DNA of 5,140 bases from contig JAEZJA010000056.1 of NCBI GenBank assembly GCA_023415895.1, forward strand, positions 1 to 5,140, read 5' to 3'. Below, one piece after another: positions 1 to 5,140 of the stretch. Positions within the stretch are counted from its first letter, which is position 1. The number at the start of each line of letters is the position of its first letter. Position numbers and translations under genes: made by a program. The stretch comes from Bacillota bacterium (lineage in GTDB: Bacteria > Bacillota > Clostridia > Oscillospirales > Acutalibacteraceae). The notes under the pieces are model-generated. The model saw only the letters and a list, made by a program, of their open reading frames with translations. It was not told the origin of the DNA and did no database searches.

Positions 1-620
1 TCCACCCCATTTTGACGGATGGTCTCATGAAGAAGCTGCGCCATCTCGAAATCCAGCGGTGCCATGACCTGATCCATCGCTTCAATCAATGTAACCTTTA
101 ACCCGGCATGCCGCAGGTTTTCGGCCATTTCCAGACCGATGAACCCTCCTCCGATCACGGCCGCCGATTGGACTCCCTGCTCATGGATCATCGAGCGGAT
201 ACGGTCGGTATCCGGAACCGTCCACAACGTCTGAATGCGGTCGGAGTCAATGCCCGGAATGGGCGGGCGCACGGGTGACGAACCGGTGGATATCACCAGC
301 ATGTCGTACGATTCCTCATAGGTCTCTCCCGTTTCCAGTCGCCGTACTGTGACCGTCTTTTTCTGCCGGTCGATGGCCGTCACCTCATTCTTGACCCGAA
401 CATCAACCTTATATTTTCTCTTCATGGCTTCGGGCGACTGCAGCAGCAGCGCGTCGCGGGACTTGATGACGTCGCCCACATGATAGGGCAAGCCGCAATT
501 GGCATAGGATATGTATTCGCCGCGCTCAAGCAGGACAATCTGCATCTGCTCATCCAGTCGGCGCAGTCTGGCAGCGCAGCTGGCACCGCCCGCAACGCCA
601 CCGATGATGACTGTTTTCAT
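1..620 (-). CDS. CoA-disulfide reductase / NADH oxidase-like FAD-dependent oxidoreductase, N-terminal part (cut by left edge)
   Basis: The frame is open from an ATG at 620 to the window edge, giving 206 visible residues; the family usually has about 440-560, so the C-terminal half or more is missing. Visible in order: an N-terminal FAD-binding Rossmann motif (VIIGGVAGG, residues 4-12); the redox-active single-cysteine segment SYANCGLPYH (38-47, Cys42), typical of CoA-disulfide reductases, NADH oxidases and NAD(P)H persulfide/polysulfide reductases; the STGSSPVRPPIPG stretch (111-123) that follows the FAD domain; and a second, NAD(P)H-binding Rossmann motif IGGGFIGLEMAEN (156-168) with Glu180 at the end of the next strand, which would favour NADH. 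The start is supported by GGGGAGG eight bases upstream. It is a predicted cytosolic flavoprotein reducing a disulfide, persulfide or O2. The exact substrate cannot be decided without the C-terminus, where some relatives carry a rhodanese or TusA-like domain. It lies 117 nt downstream of a thioredoxin gene and has its own promoter. Confidence 0.9.
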   Translation of the reverse strand, partial: MKTVIIGGVAGGASCAARLRRLDEQMQIVLLERGEYISYANCGLPYHVGDVIKSRDALLLQSPEAMKRKYKVDVRVKNEVTAIDRQKKTVTVRRLETGETYEESYDMLVISTGSSPVRPPIPGIDSDRIQTLWTVPDTDRIRSMIHEQGVQSAAVIGGGFIGLEMAENLRHAGLKVTLIEAMDQVMAPLDFEMAQLLHETIRQNGV

Positions 621-645
621 CCTGATAACCTCCCCACTTTATTTT

Positions 646-679
646 ATAGCGTATCTTTAGAATAGCGTATGTACGCTTT
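646..679 (-). promoter_or_regulatory. Candidate operator: inverted repeat in the promoter spacer plus a third half-site
   Basis: Read on the minus strand, AGCGTA-CA-TACGCT (677-664) is a perfect 6-bp inverted repeat lying between the -35 and -10 boxes and touching the -10. With flanking bases the symmetry extends to 8 bp per arm with one mismatch. The right half-site recurs as TACGCT at 653-648, over the expected transcription start. As a 9-mer direct repeat (ATACGCTAT at 670-662 and 654-646) the two copies are 16 bp apart. This placement is typical of a repressor site, or of an activator that distorts the spacer. I do not recognise the motif as belonging to a named regulator. Confidence 0.45.
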
Positions 680-687
680 CTGGTCAA
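659..687 (-). promoter_or_regulatory. Sigma-A-type promoter for the flavoprotein gene
   Basis: On the minus strand there is a -35 hexamer TTGACC (687-682), a 17-base spacer and a -10 hexamer TATTCT (664-659). Transcription would start near 652, giving a leader of about 30 nt before the ATG at 620 that contains the GGGGAGG ribosome binding site (635-629). Hexamers and spacing are close to consensus. The flavoprotein gene can therefore be transcribed independently of the upstream thioredoxin gene. Confidence 0.7.
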
Positions 688-698
688 TATCTCATCAC

Positions 699-732
699 AA
701 GCAGCGGAAGCGCATAAGCACCTCCGCTGCTT
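699..732 (-). terminator. Hairpin after the thioredoxin gene, possible terminator or mRNA 3'-end structure
   Basis: Six bases past the thioredoxin stop codon, the minus-strand RNA can form a 15-bp stem (732-718 with 713-699) with a UUAU loop. Two of the pairs are G-U in the minus-strand RNA and would be A-C mismatches in the plus-strand RNA, so the structure suits minus-strand transcripts better. The minus-strand 3' side has no real U-run (UUGUGAUG follows), whereas the plus strand has a T-rich tail. It may be a weak terminator or a stabilising 3' hairpin with some read-through into the flavoprotein gene. Confidence 0.5.
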
Positions 733-737
733 TTCCT

Positions 738-1049
738 TTACTGACGGATCATATTCAGTATAGCGGATTTGGGTTTGACGCCGACGGATTTGTCATCGAC
801 CTTGCCGTCCTTGATAAAAATAAGGGTAGGAATACTCATAACACCGAATTTCTCGGCAAGCTCGGGCTGTTCATCGATATTAACCTTCCCGATTTTGACA
901 TCGTCGGTCTCTTCGGCAATTTCATCGACCACCGGCGACAGCATCCGGCAGGGGCCGCACCAGCTCGCCCAGAAATCGATCAATACGGGCTTTTCAGATT
1001 TAAGGACTTCACTATGGAAATTATCTTTTGTAATGGTTAGTACAGACAT
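738..1049 (-). CDS. trxA: Thioredoxin
   Basis: A complete 103-residue single-domain thioredoxin, the usual length for the family. The active site WCGPC (residues 30-34, catalytic Cys31 and Cys34) follows the conserved VLIDFWAS strand (22-29). The cis-proline loop is SIPTLIF (72-78, cis-Pro74) and the conserved glycine near the C-terminus is Gly90. It has no signal peptide or membrane segment, so it is a cytosolic dithiol-disulfide reductant, expected to be recycled by thioredoxin reductase, which is not in this window. The ATG at 1049 is supported by AGGAGG (1063-1058) eight bases upstream. The gene sits between the terminator of the leu operon and the flavoprotein gene, and has a candidate promoter of its own. 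The neighbouring disulfide-reductase-like flavoprotein suggests a small thiol or sulfane-sulfur redox locus; that link is inferred from position only. Confidence 0.96.
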   Translation of the reverse strand: MSVLTITKDNFHSEVLKSEKPVLIDFWASWCGPCRMLSPVVDEIAEETDDVKIGKVNIDEQPELAEKFGVMSIPTLIFIKDGKVDDKSVGVKPKSAILNMIRQ

Positions 1050-1092
1050 ATCATTTTCCTCCTAAAGTTGTTTGGTTTTGTTTTCTGACTTT

Positions 1093-1137
1093 AGTATACC
1101 CGCTTCAAGGAGGGATTTCTGTGACCAAGTTACAAAA
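1093..1137 (-). promoter_or_regulatory. Candidate thioredoxin promoter with an upstream inverted repeat
   Basis: The minus strand carries a good -10 box TATACT (1098-1093), 43 nt before the thioredoxin ATG, but no recognisable -35 at 16-18 bp and no extended -10 TG. Upstream lies an imperfect inverted repeat, TGTGAC-CAA-GTTACA on the plus strand (1120-1134), extendable to 9 bp per arm with two mismatches (1117-1137). Its centre would fall at about -41 if transcription starts seven bases past the -10, the position of an activator replacing the -35. The right end overlaps the leuD terminator stem. Confidence 0.35.
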
Positions 1138-1173
1138 CGGCCGGCTTATGAAAAAACATAAACCGGCCGTTTT
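1134..1173 (-). terminator. Rho-independent terminator of the ilv-leu operon
   Basis: Twenty bases past the leuD stop codon, a 17-bp stem (1173-1157 with 1150-1134) with a six-base U loop forms in minus-strand RNA. It contains a GC-rich CGGCCGG core and one G-U pair. The right arm ends in UUUUGU, a short U-tract. Because the left arm begins with A's, the plus strand also shows a T-run, but there one pair becomes an A-C mismatch. It separates the branched-chain amino acid operon from the thioredoxin gene. Confidence 0.85.
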
Positions 1174-1193
1174 TCAGTTGGCTTTATGGGGAG

Positions 1194-1682
1194 TTACAGT
1201 CTGTCCTGAATGGCGTTGAGCAGACCACCCTTGGAAATGATGTTTTGAATAAAGGGCGGGAAGGGCTCGGCCTGATAGGATTTTCCCGTGGTGAGATTTT
1301 GGATCAGACCCGTATCAAAATTAATGGCAACCTCATCCCCCGCCTGAATATCCTTCGCCGCGTCGTCACATTCCAGTATGGGCAGACCAATGTTGATGGC
1401 ATTGCGATAGAAAATGCGCGCAAAAGTGGAGGCAATCACGCAGGAAATACCACTTGTTTTAATAGCAATAGGTGCGTGTTCACGCGAGGAGCCGCAGCCG
1501 AAGTTCTTGTTGGCGACCATGATATCGCCCTTTTGAACCTTGTTGACAAATTCCTTGTCGATGTCCTCCATACAGTGAGCCGCCAGCTCCTCGTGGCTGG
1601 AGGTATTGAGGTAACGCGCCGGGATGATAACATCGGTATCGACGTTATCGTCGTATTTATGAACTCTGCCTTGTGCGATCAT
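1194..1682 (-). CDS. leuD: 3-isopropylmalate/(R)-citramalate dehydratase small subunit (LeuD)
   Basis: A 162-residue swivelling-domain subunit, matching the short (about 160-170 residue) archaeal/clostridial LeuD type rather than the roughly 200-residue enterobacterial type. Key segments are [15 protein letters not shown] (residues 11-25) and [12 protein letters not shown] (60-71), the signature loop that contributes substrate-binding serine and arginine. With LeuC it forms the cytosolic isomerase that moves the hydroxyl of 2-isopropylmalate in leucine synthesis. In organisms using citramalate synthase it also converts citramalate to 3-methylmalate via citraconate. The ATG at 1682 was chosen because family homology begins there ([10 protein letters not shown]) and AAGGAAG lies seven bases upstream. 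The frame stays open to an ATG at 1760, but those 26 extra residues do not look like LeuD. It is the last gene of the operon and is followed by a strong terminator. Confidence 0.95.
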   Translation of the reverse strand: MIAQGRVHKYDDNVDTDVIIPARYLNTSSHEELAAHCMEDIDKEFVNKVQKGDIMVANKNFGCGSSREHAPIAIKTSGISCVIASTFARIFYRNAINIGLPILECDDAAKDIQAGDEVAINFDTGLIQNLTTGKSYQAEPFPPFIQNIISKGGLLNAIQDRL

Positions 1683-1719
1683 AAGGTTACTTCCTTTCTC
1701 CGCCGGTTCAAGAAAGGCA

Positions 1720-1740
1720 TGCCGTCCGCCTGCGGCGGCA
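1720..1740 (-). other. GC-rich hairpin in the leuC-leuD gap
   Basis: In the 103-nt gap, minus-strand RNA can form a TGCCG/CGGCA outer stem and a CCG/CGG inner stem separated by one bulged A, with a four-base loop. There is no U-tract, so it is not a normal terminator. It is followed at about 40 nt by the leuD start. It could be a processing or stabilising element between the two subunit genes, or chance in a GC-rich spacer. Confidence 0.3.
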
Positions 1741-1785
1741 GTGCGCACGGTCGGCCGCATAAAACAGCCTGCCTGAATATTTTCG

Positions 1786-3051
1786 TTAATCCAGTGCCGC
1801 AGGATCGGTAATATACCCGGTCACGGCAGAGGCCGCCGCCACATACGGGTTCGCGAGATAAACCTCGCTGTCGACATGACCCATGCGCCCGACAAAGTTG
1901 CGGTTGGTGGTGGATACCGCCCGCTCACCCGCAGCGAGAATACCCATGTGTCCGCCAAGACAAGGGCCGCAGGTAGGTGTGGACACGACCGCACCGGCTT
2001 CGACGAAGATATCGAACAGTCCTTCATGCATGCTGTCCAGCCAAATTTGCTGGGTGGCGGGGATCACGATGCAGCGCACGCCCTTGGCAACCTTGCGTCC
2101 CTTGAGAATTTCGGCCGCCGCGCGGATATCCGACAGACGGCCGTTCGTGCACGAGCCGATGACGCATTGGTCGATTTTGACCTTGCCACCGCACTCGTCA
2201 ATGGTCTGCGTATTCTCGGGAAGATGCGGGAAGGCCACCGTGGGACGCAGCGCGGACAGATCAATCGTGATGACCTCGTCATACTCCGCATCGGCATCGG
2301 CCTCAAAGATCTTGACTTCTCTCTGGAACCGATCCTTGACATACTCCAGCGTCACATCGTCCACAGGGAAAATGCCGTTTTTGGCGCCCGCTTCAATCGC
2401 CATGTTGGCGATGCAAAGACGGTCATCGATGGTCAGGTGACGCAGTCCTTCGCCCGTGAATTCGAGCGAACGATACAGCGCGCCGTCCACACCGATTCTG
2501 CCGATCAGATCCAAAATGACGTCCTTGCCGCCAACAAAAGCAGCGGGCTTTCCGACCAGTTCGATTTTGAGAGCAGAAGGCACCTTGAACCAGGCCGTGC
2601 CGGTCGCCATCGCGGCGGCCAGATCGGTAGAGCCCACACCCGTGGAGAAGGCACCGAGGGCACCGTATGTACAGGTATGGCTGTCCGCGCCGATGATGCA
2701 GTCGCCGGGTCCGACCAGTCCCTGCTCGGGAAGAATGGCGTGTTCCACGCCCATACGTCCGACGTCGAAGAAATTCTCCACGTCGTATTTGCCTGCAAAC
2801 TGGCGTACCCGTTTGACCTGCTCCGCCGCCTTGATATCCTTGTTGGGCGTAAAGTGGTCCATAACGAGCGCCACGCGGCTCTTGTCGAACACGCCGCAGG
2901 CGCCGCAGCGTTCAAACTCGTTGATCGCCACGGGAGAGGTGATGTCATTGCCCAGACAGAGATCCAATTTGGCCTCGATCAGTTGTCCGGCCTTGACCTC
3001 CGGCAGACCCGCATGAGCTGCCAGAATTTTTTGCGTCATTGTCATACCCAT
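1786..3051 (-). CDS. leuC: 3-isopropylmalate/(R)-citramalate dehydratase large subunit (LeuC)
   Basis: A 421-residue aconitase-superfamily large subunit, matching the short (about 420 residue) LeuC/HACN type found in archaea and Clostridia. The three 4Fe-4S ligands are visible: Cys301 in IGSCTNGR (298-305), and Cys361 and Cys364 in TCGPCLGGH (360-368). Other signatures are DHFTPN (65-70), [20 protein letters not shown] (121-140) and the C-terminal [12 protein letters not shown] (381-392). It carries the Fe-S cluster and most of the active site, and works in the cytosol as a complex with LeuD. The ATG at 3051 (MGMTMTQK) is preceded by AGGAGG (3065-3060) at eight bases; in-frame ATGs at 3045 and 3039 are less well spaced. 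It lies 42 nt downstream of cimA and 103 nt upstream of leuD. Pairing with cimA suggests it handles citramalate as well as isopropylmalate; which substrate it prefers cannot be read from the sequence alone. Confidence 0.96.
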   Translation of the reverse strand: MGMTMTQKILAAHAGLPEVKAGQLIEAKLDLCLGNDITSPVAINEFERCGACGVFDKSRVALVMDHFTPNKDIKAAEQVKRVRQFAGKYDVENFFDVGRMGVEHAILPEQGLVGPGDCIIGADSHTCTYGALGAFSTGVGSTDLAAAMATGTAWFKVPSALKIELVGKPAAFVGGKDVILDLIGRIGVDGALYRSLEFTGEGLRHLTIDDRLCIANMAIEAGAKNGIFPVDDVTLEYVKDRFQREVKIFEADADAEYDEVITIDLSALRPTVAFPHLPENTQTIDECGGKVKIDQCVIGSCTNGRLSDIRAAAEILKGRKVAKGVRCIVIPATQQIWLDSMHEGLFDIFVEAGAVVSTPTCGPCLGGHMGILAAGERAVSTTNRNFVGRMGHVDSEVYLANPYVAAASAVTGYITDPAALD

Positions 3052-3077
3052 TTGTGATGCCTCCTATTTTGGTTTCA

Positions 3078-3107
3078 CCAACCAGGATTGCGTTCAATCC
3101 TGGTTGG
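3078..3107 (-). other. Perfect hairpin spanning the cimA stop codon, just before the leuC ribosome binding site
   Basis: Minus-strand RNA has a perfect 12-bp stem (CCAACCAGGATT pairing with AATCCTGGTTGG) with a six-base loop that includes part of the cimA TGA stop. The stem ends 12 nt before the leuC AGGAGG. The downstream bases (UGAAACCAAAAUAGG) contain no U-tract, so a plain terminator is unlikely. The 3' arm can alternatively pair as UUGGU-GAA-ACCAA (3081-3069), excluding the last pairs of the large stem. It may tune expression of leuC relative to cimA, or protect mRNA ends. Confidence 0.6.
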
Positions 3108-4689
3108 ACTGTAAGCCGTCATTGATAAGTTTATACTCAATGGAATCACTCAGCGCGATCCAACTGGCTTCAATGATATCGCTGGACACCCCGACCGTCG
3201 TCCACTCCCTCTTGCCGTCGGTGGAGGTGATCAGTACACGAACACGAGCGGCCGTTGCCTGCTTGGTATCCATGACGCGCACCTTGTAGTCCACCAAATG
3301 CACGCCTGACAGCGTGGGGTAAAAACCGCTCAGCGCACTGCGCAGCGCCTTATCCAACGCATTGACAGGGCCGTTGCCCTCGCCTGCTGCCGTCTTGGCC
3401 TGTTCCCCCACCTGCACCTTTAGCGTCGCCACCGCACTTTGGTCGGGCGCGTAGGGTTTTTCCCCCGTAATGCGGTAGTAGACGAGATCGAAGAAGGAAT
3501 GAAGCTGACCCATACACTTGCGCACCAGCAACTCAAAGCTGCCGTCCGCGCCCTCATATTGATACCCTTCGAGTTCCATGCGTTTGAGCTGCTCGATAAT
3601 GGCGTAGATTTCGGGTGATTCCTTGGTGATTTTCGGACAATAGCCACGGATTTTTTCCAGCACCGCTGTGCGGCCGCTGATCTCGCTCATGAGGAAGCGG
3701 CGTTCATTGCCCACCGCCTCGGGGTTGACGTGCTCGAAGGTCGCCGAATTTTTGAGCACTCCGTCGGCATGCATGCCTGCTTTGTGTGCGAAAGCGCTGC
3801 TTCCCACGTACGGCTCGCCGCGGTTGAGCCTTACATTGGCGATTTCCGCCAAACTGCGGGCCGTGGGCGTCAACAGCGCCAGATTGCTCTCGGGAATGCA
3901 GGAATACCCTTGCTTGAGTTGCAAATTGGGAATGATCGAGGACAGGTTGGCGTTGCCGCTTCGCTCCCCGAAGCCGAGATAGGTACCCTGCACATGGGAA
4001 GCACCCGCCGCGACTGCCATCACGGAATTGGCCACGGCCATGCCGCCGTCGTTGTGCACGTGAATGCCCACCGCCGTACCCATGGATTCAAAGCATTCCA
4101 CAACCCTTTTGGTAATCGCATAAACGTCCTCGGGGAAGGTGCCGCCGTTGGTGTCACAGAGGGCGAGCACGTCAGCCCCGGCCGTTGCGGCCGATTCCAG
4201 CGCCTTCATCGCAAAAACGGGATTGGCACGATAACCGTCAAAGAAATGCTCGGCGTCGAAAATCACGCGCTTACCGTGTTCCTTGAAAAAGGCAACCGTA
4301 TCCGCAATCATCGCATAGTTTTCTTGCTCGGTTGTTTTCAGTATATCATACACATGCAAGTCCCAGCACTTGCCGAACAGCGCCACGGTATCCGTATCTG
4401 CCGTCAGCAGTGCCTGTACATTGGCATCCTCCTCCACCCGGACGCCCTTGCGCCGCGTGGAGCCAAAGGCCACCAGCCGGGTGTTTTTGAGATGGAGCTC
4501 GGAAGCGCGGCGGAAGAATTCAAGATCTTTAGGGTTGGAGCCGGGGTTTCCCGCTTCCACAAAGGGGATGCCCAGTGTATCCAACAGACGGGTGACCGCC
4601 AGCTTATCGTCTACCGAAAAGGATATTCCCTCGCCCTGTGCGCCGTCACGCAGGGTGGAATCAACAATTTCAATGGTTCGCTTCATCAT
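3094..4689 (-). CDS. cimA: (R)-Citramalate synthase
   Basis: A 531-residue protein of the usual length for the citramalate synthase branch of the LeuA/DRE-TIM family. It condenses pyruvate and acetyl-CoA to (R)-citramalate, the first step of the threonine-independent isoleucine route. The TIM barrel starts with VDSTLRDGAQGEG (residues 9-21; Arg14 and Asp15 of the DRE-type site). It continues with NPGSNPKD (48-55), the metal-binding HVHND (210-214) and GFGERSGNANL (239-249), then the linker motif AFAHKAGMHADG (299-310). The C-terminal part (about 385-525), with GEGNGPVNALDKALR (436-450), is the LeuA-type dimerisation/allosteric domain, which in relatives binds isoleucine or leucine as feedback inhibitor. 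The STLRDGAQGEG start and the overall length separate it from ordinary 2-isopropylmalate synthase. Two adjacent ATGs exist: 4689, used for numbering, and 4686. The latter is better spaced from GAGG (seven versus four bases) and may be the true start. It is 37 nt downstream of ilvN. Confidence 0.92.
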   Translation of the reverse strand: MMKRTIEIVDSTLRDGAQGEGISFSVDDKLAVTRLLDTLGIPFVEAGNPGSNPKDLEFFRRASELHLKNTRLVAFGSTRRKGVRVEEDANVQALLTADTDTVALFGKCWDLHVYDILKTTEQENYAMIADTVAFFKEHGKRVIFDAEHFFDGYRANPVFAMKALESAATAGADVLALCDTNGGTFPEDVYAITKRVVECFESMGTAVGIHVHNDGGMAVANSVMAVAAGASHVQGTYLGFGERSGNANLSSIIPNLQLKQGYSCIPESNLALLTPTARSLAEIANVRLNRGEPYVGSSAFAHKAGMHADGVLKNSATFEHVNPEAVGNERRFLMSEISGRTAVLEKIRGYCPKITKESPEIYAIIEQLKRMELEGYQYEGADGSFELLVRKCMGQLHSFFDLVYYRITGEKPYAPDQSAVATLKVQVGEQAKTAAGEGNGPVNALDKALRSALSGFYPTLSGVHLVDYKVRVMDTKQATAARVRVLITSTDGKREWTTVGVSSDIIEASWIALSDSIEYKLINDGLQSNQD

Positions 4690-4726
4690 GATACCTCAAC
4701 TTTCGGTGAATCTGCGCCGGGAGCGG

Positions 4727-5140
4727 TTAAGCCTCTTCGTCGTAAATGGATGTATCGCCGCGTTTGAGAGCATTGACGCCGGTGCGCGCGAATTCCAGTA
4801 CATCGAATCGGTCGATCTGTTCCACGAAGCGGTCAACCTCTTCCGTCTGACCGGTCATTTCGACTGTGACCGATGCGTCGCCGATATCCAGAATGCGCGC
4901 ACCGTAGGCTTGAAGCAGCCGTACAACATCGTTGCGCTCCTGCCCCATCGCCTTAACCTTGACCAGCAACAGCTCACTATTGGAGCATTCGTCCGGCTCT
5001 AACACCCGCACTTTAATGATATCTTCGAGCTTGAGCAGCTGATGCCTCAGTTGAGTAAAGGTCGCTTCATCCCCCGTAGCCACGATGGTCAGGCGGGAAA
5101 AATCGGGGTTATCCGTTCTGCATGCCACGATGGATTCACC
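4727..5140 (-). CDS. ilvN: Acetolactate synthase small (regulatory) subunit, N-terminus cut by right edge
   Basis: The frame is open at the right edge and ends in TAA at 4727, giving 137 visible residues; the family has about 160-175, so roughly 25-35 N-terminal residues lie outside. The visible part begins inside the ACT domain (TDNPDFSRLTIVATGDE, the second-strand region). It continues with the conserved C-terminal domain: ELLLVKVKA, DVVRLLQAYGARILDIGDASVTVEMTG and FDVLEFARTGVNALKRG. It activates the catalytic IlvB subunit and gives feedback inhibition by valine. The valine-contacting N-terminal ACT residues are not in the window, so feedback sensitivity cannot be judged. An internal in-frame GTG at 5128 is not a plausible start because family homology continues upstream of it. 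IlvB is expected just beyond the right edge; this is an inference from usual gene order. Confidence 0.93.
   Translation of the reverse strand, partial: GESIVACRTDNPDFSRLTIVATGDEATFTQLRHQLLKLEDIIKVRVLEPDECSNSELLLVKVKAMGQERNDVVRLLQAYGARILDIGDASVTVEMTGQTEEVDRFVEQIDRFDVLEFARTGVNALKRGDTSIYDEEA

Noticed and set aside
480..1065. Short plus-strand open frames over the flavoprotein start and the thioredoxin gene
   Set aside because: They overlap clear minus-strand genes with family motifs in the correct frame and contain no recognisable domains.
1683..1760. In-frame 26-residue N-terminal extension of LeuD from an ATG at 1760
   Set aside because: LeuD homology starts at [10 protein letters not shown] with a good ribosome binding site at 1682; the extension is Arg/Ala/Gly-rich and unlike the family, and the resulting length would be atypical for this LeuD type.
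1876..3057. Long plus-strand open frame of 393 codons opposite leuC
   Set aside because: It lies fully antisense to an unmistakable LeuC, its translation shows no recognisable family motifs, and such frames are common opposite GC-rich coding sequence.
3078..3107. Reading the cimA-leuC hairpin as a rho-independent terminator
   Set aside because: No U-tract follows on the minus strand, the leuC ribosome binding site is 12 nt downstream, and cimA, leuC and leuD clearly belong together.
3730..4767. Long plus-strand open frame of 345 codons opposite cimA and the ilvN end
   Set aside because: It is antisense to clear CimA coding sequence, is rich in His/Gly/Arg as expected for a shadow frame, and has no family resemblance.
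5126..5128. GTG as the start codon of ilvN
   Set aside because: The reading frame and ACT-domain homology continue upstream of it to the window edge, so it is an internal valine codon.

Overview
The window looks like a piece of a moderately GC-rich Bacillota (Clostridia) chromosome. Every gene is on the minus strand, with AGGAGG-type ribosome binding sites in several places. The ilvN-cimA-leuC-leuD order, the short archaeal/clostridial-type LeuC and LeuD, and a CoA-disulfide-reductase-like flavoprotein fit Clostridia, possibly the Oscillospiraceae/Ruminococcaceae. That placement is an inference from gene content, not a phylogenetic result.

Right part (about 1194-5140, transcribed right to left): a branched-chain amino acid operon. 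It reads acetolactate synthase small subunit (ilvN, cut by the right edge), (R)-citramalate synthase (cimA), then the isopropylmalate/citramalate isomerase large and small subunits (leuC, leuD). Gaps are 37 nt (ilvN-cimA), 42 nt (cimA-leuC) and 103 nt (leuC-leuD). A strong hairpin with a short U-tract just after leuD closes the unit. CimA condenses pyruvate with acetyl-CoA and LeuCD isomerises the citramalate. A LeuB dehydrogenase, not seen here, would yield 2-oxobutyrate for the IlvBN enzyme, giving isoleucine from pyruvate without threonine deaminase. The same LeuCD would be expected to serve leucine synthesis too.

Left part (1-1133): two thiol-redox genes. A 103-residue thioredoxin with its own candidate promoter ends in a long hairpin. 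Next comes a pyridine-nucleotide-disulfide oxidoreductase of the CoA-disulfide reductase / NADH oxidase / persulfide reductase group, cut by the left edge. It has a textbook sigma-A promoter whose spacer holds a perfect inverted repeat, with a third copy of the half-site near the expected transcription start. This is the best candidate in the window for an undescribed regulatory site.

I see no mobile element, CRISPR array, tRNA, rRNA, riboswitch or T-box, and no obviously novel multigene system. The protein content is ordinary core metabolism, and the points of interest are mostly regulatory and RNA-structural details between genes.
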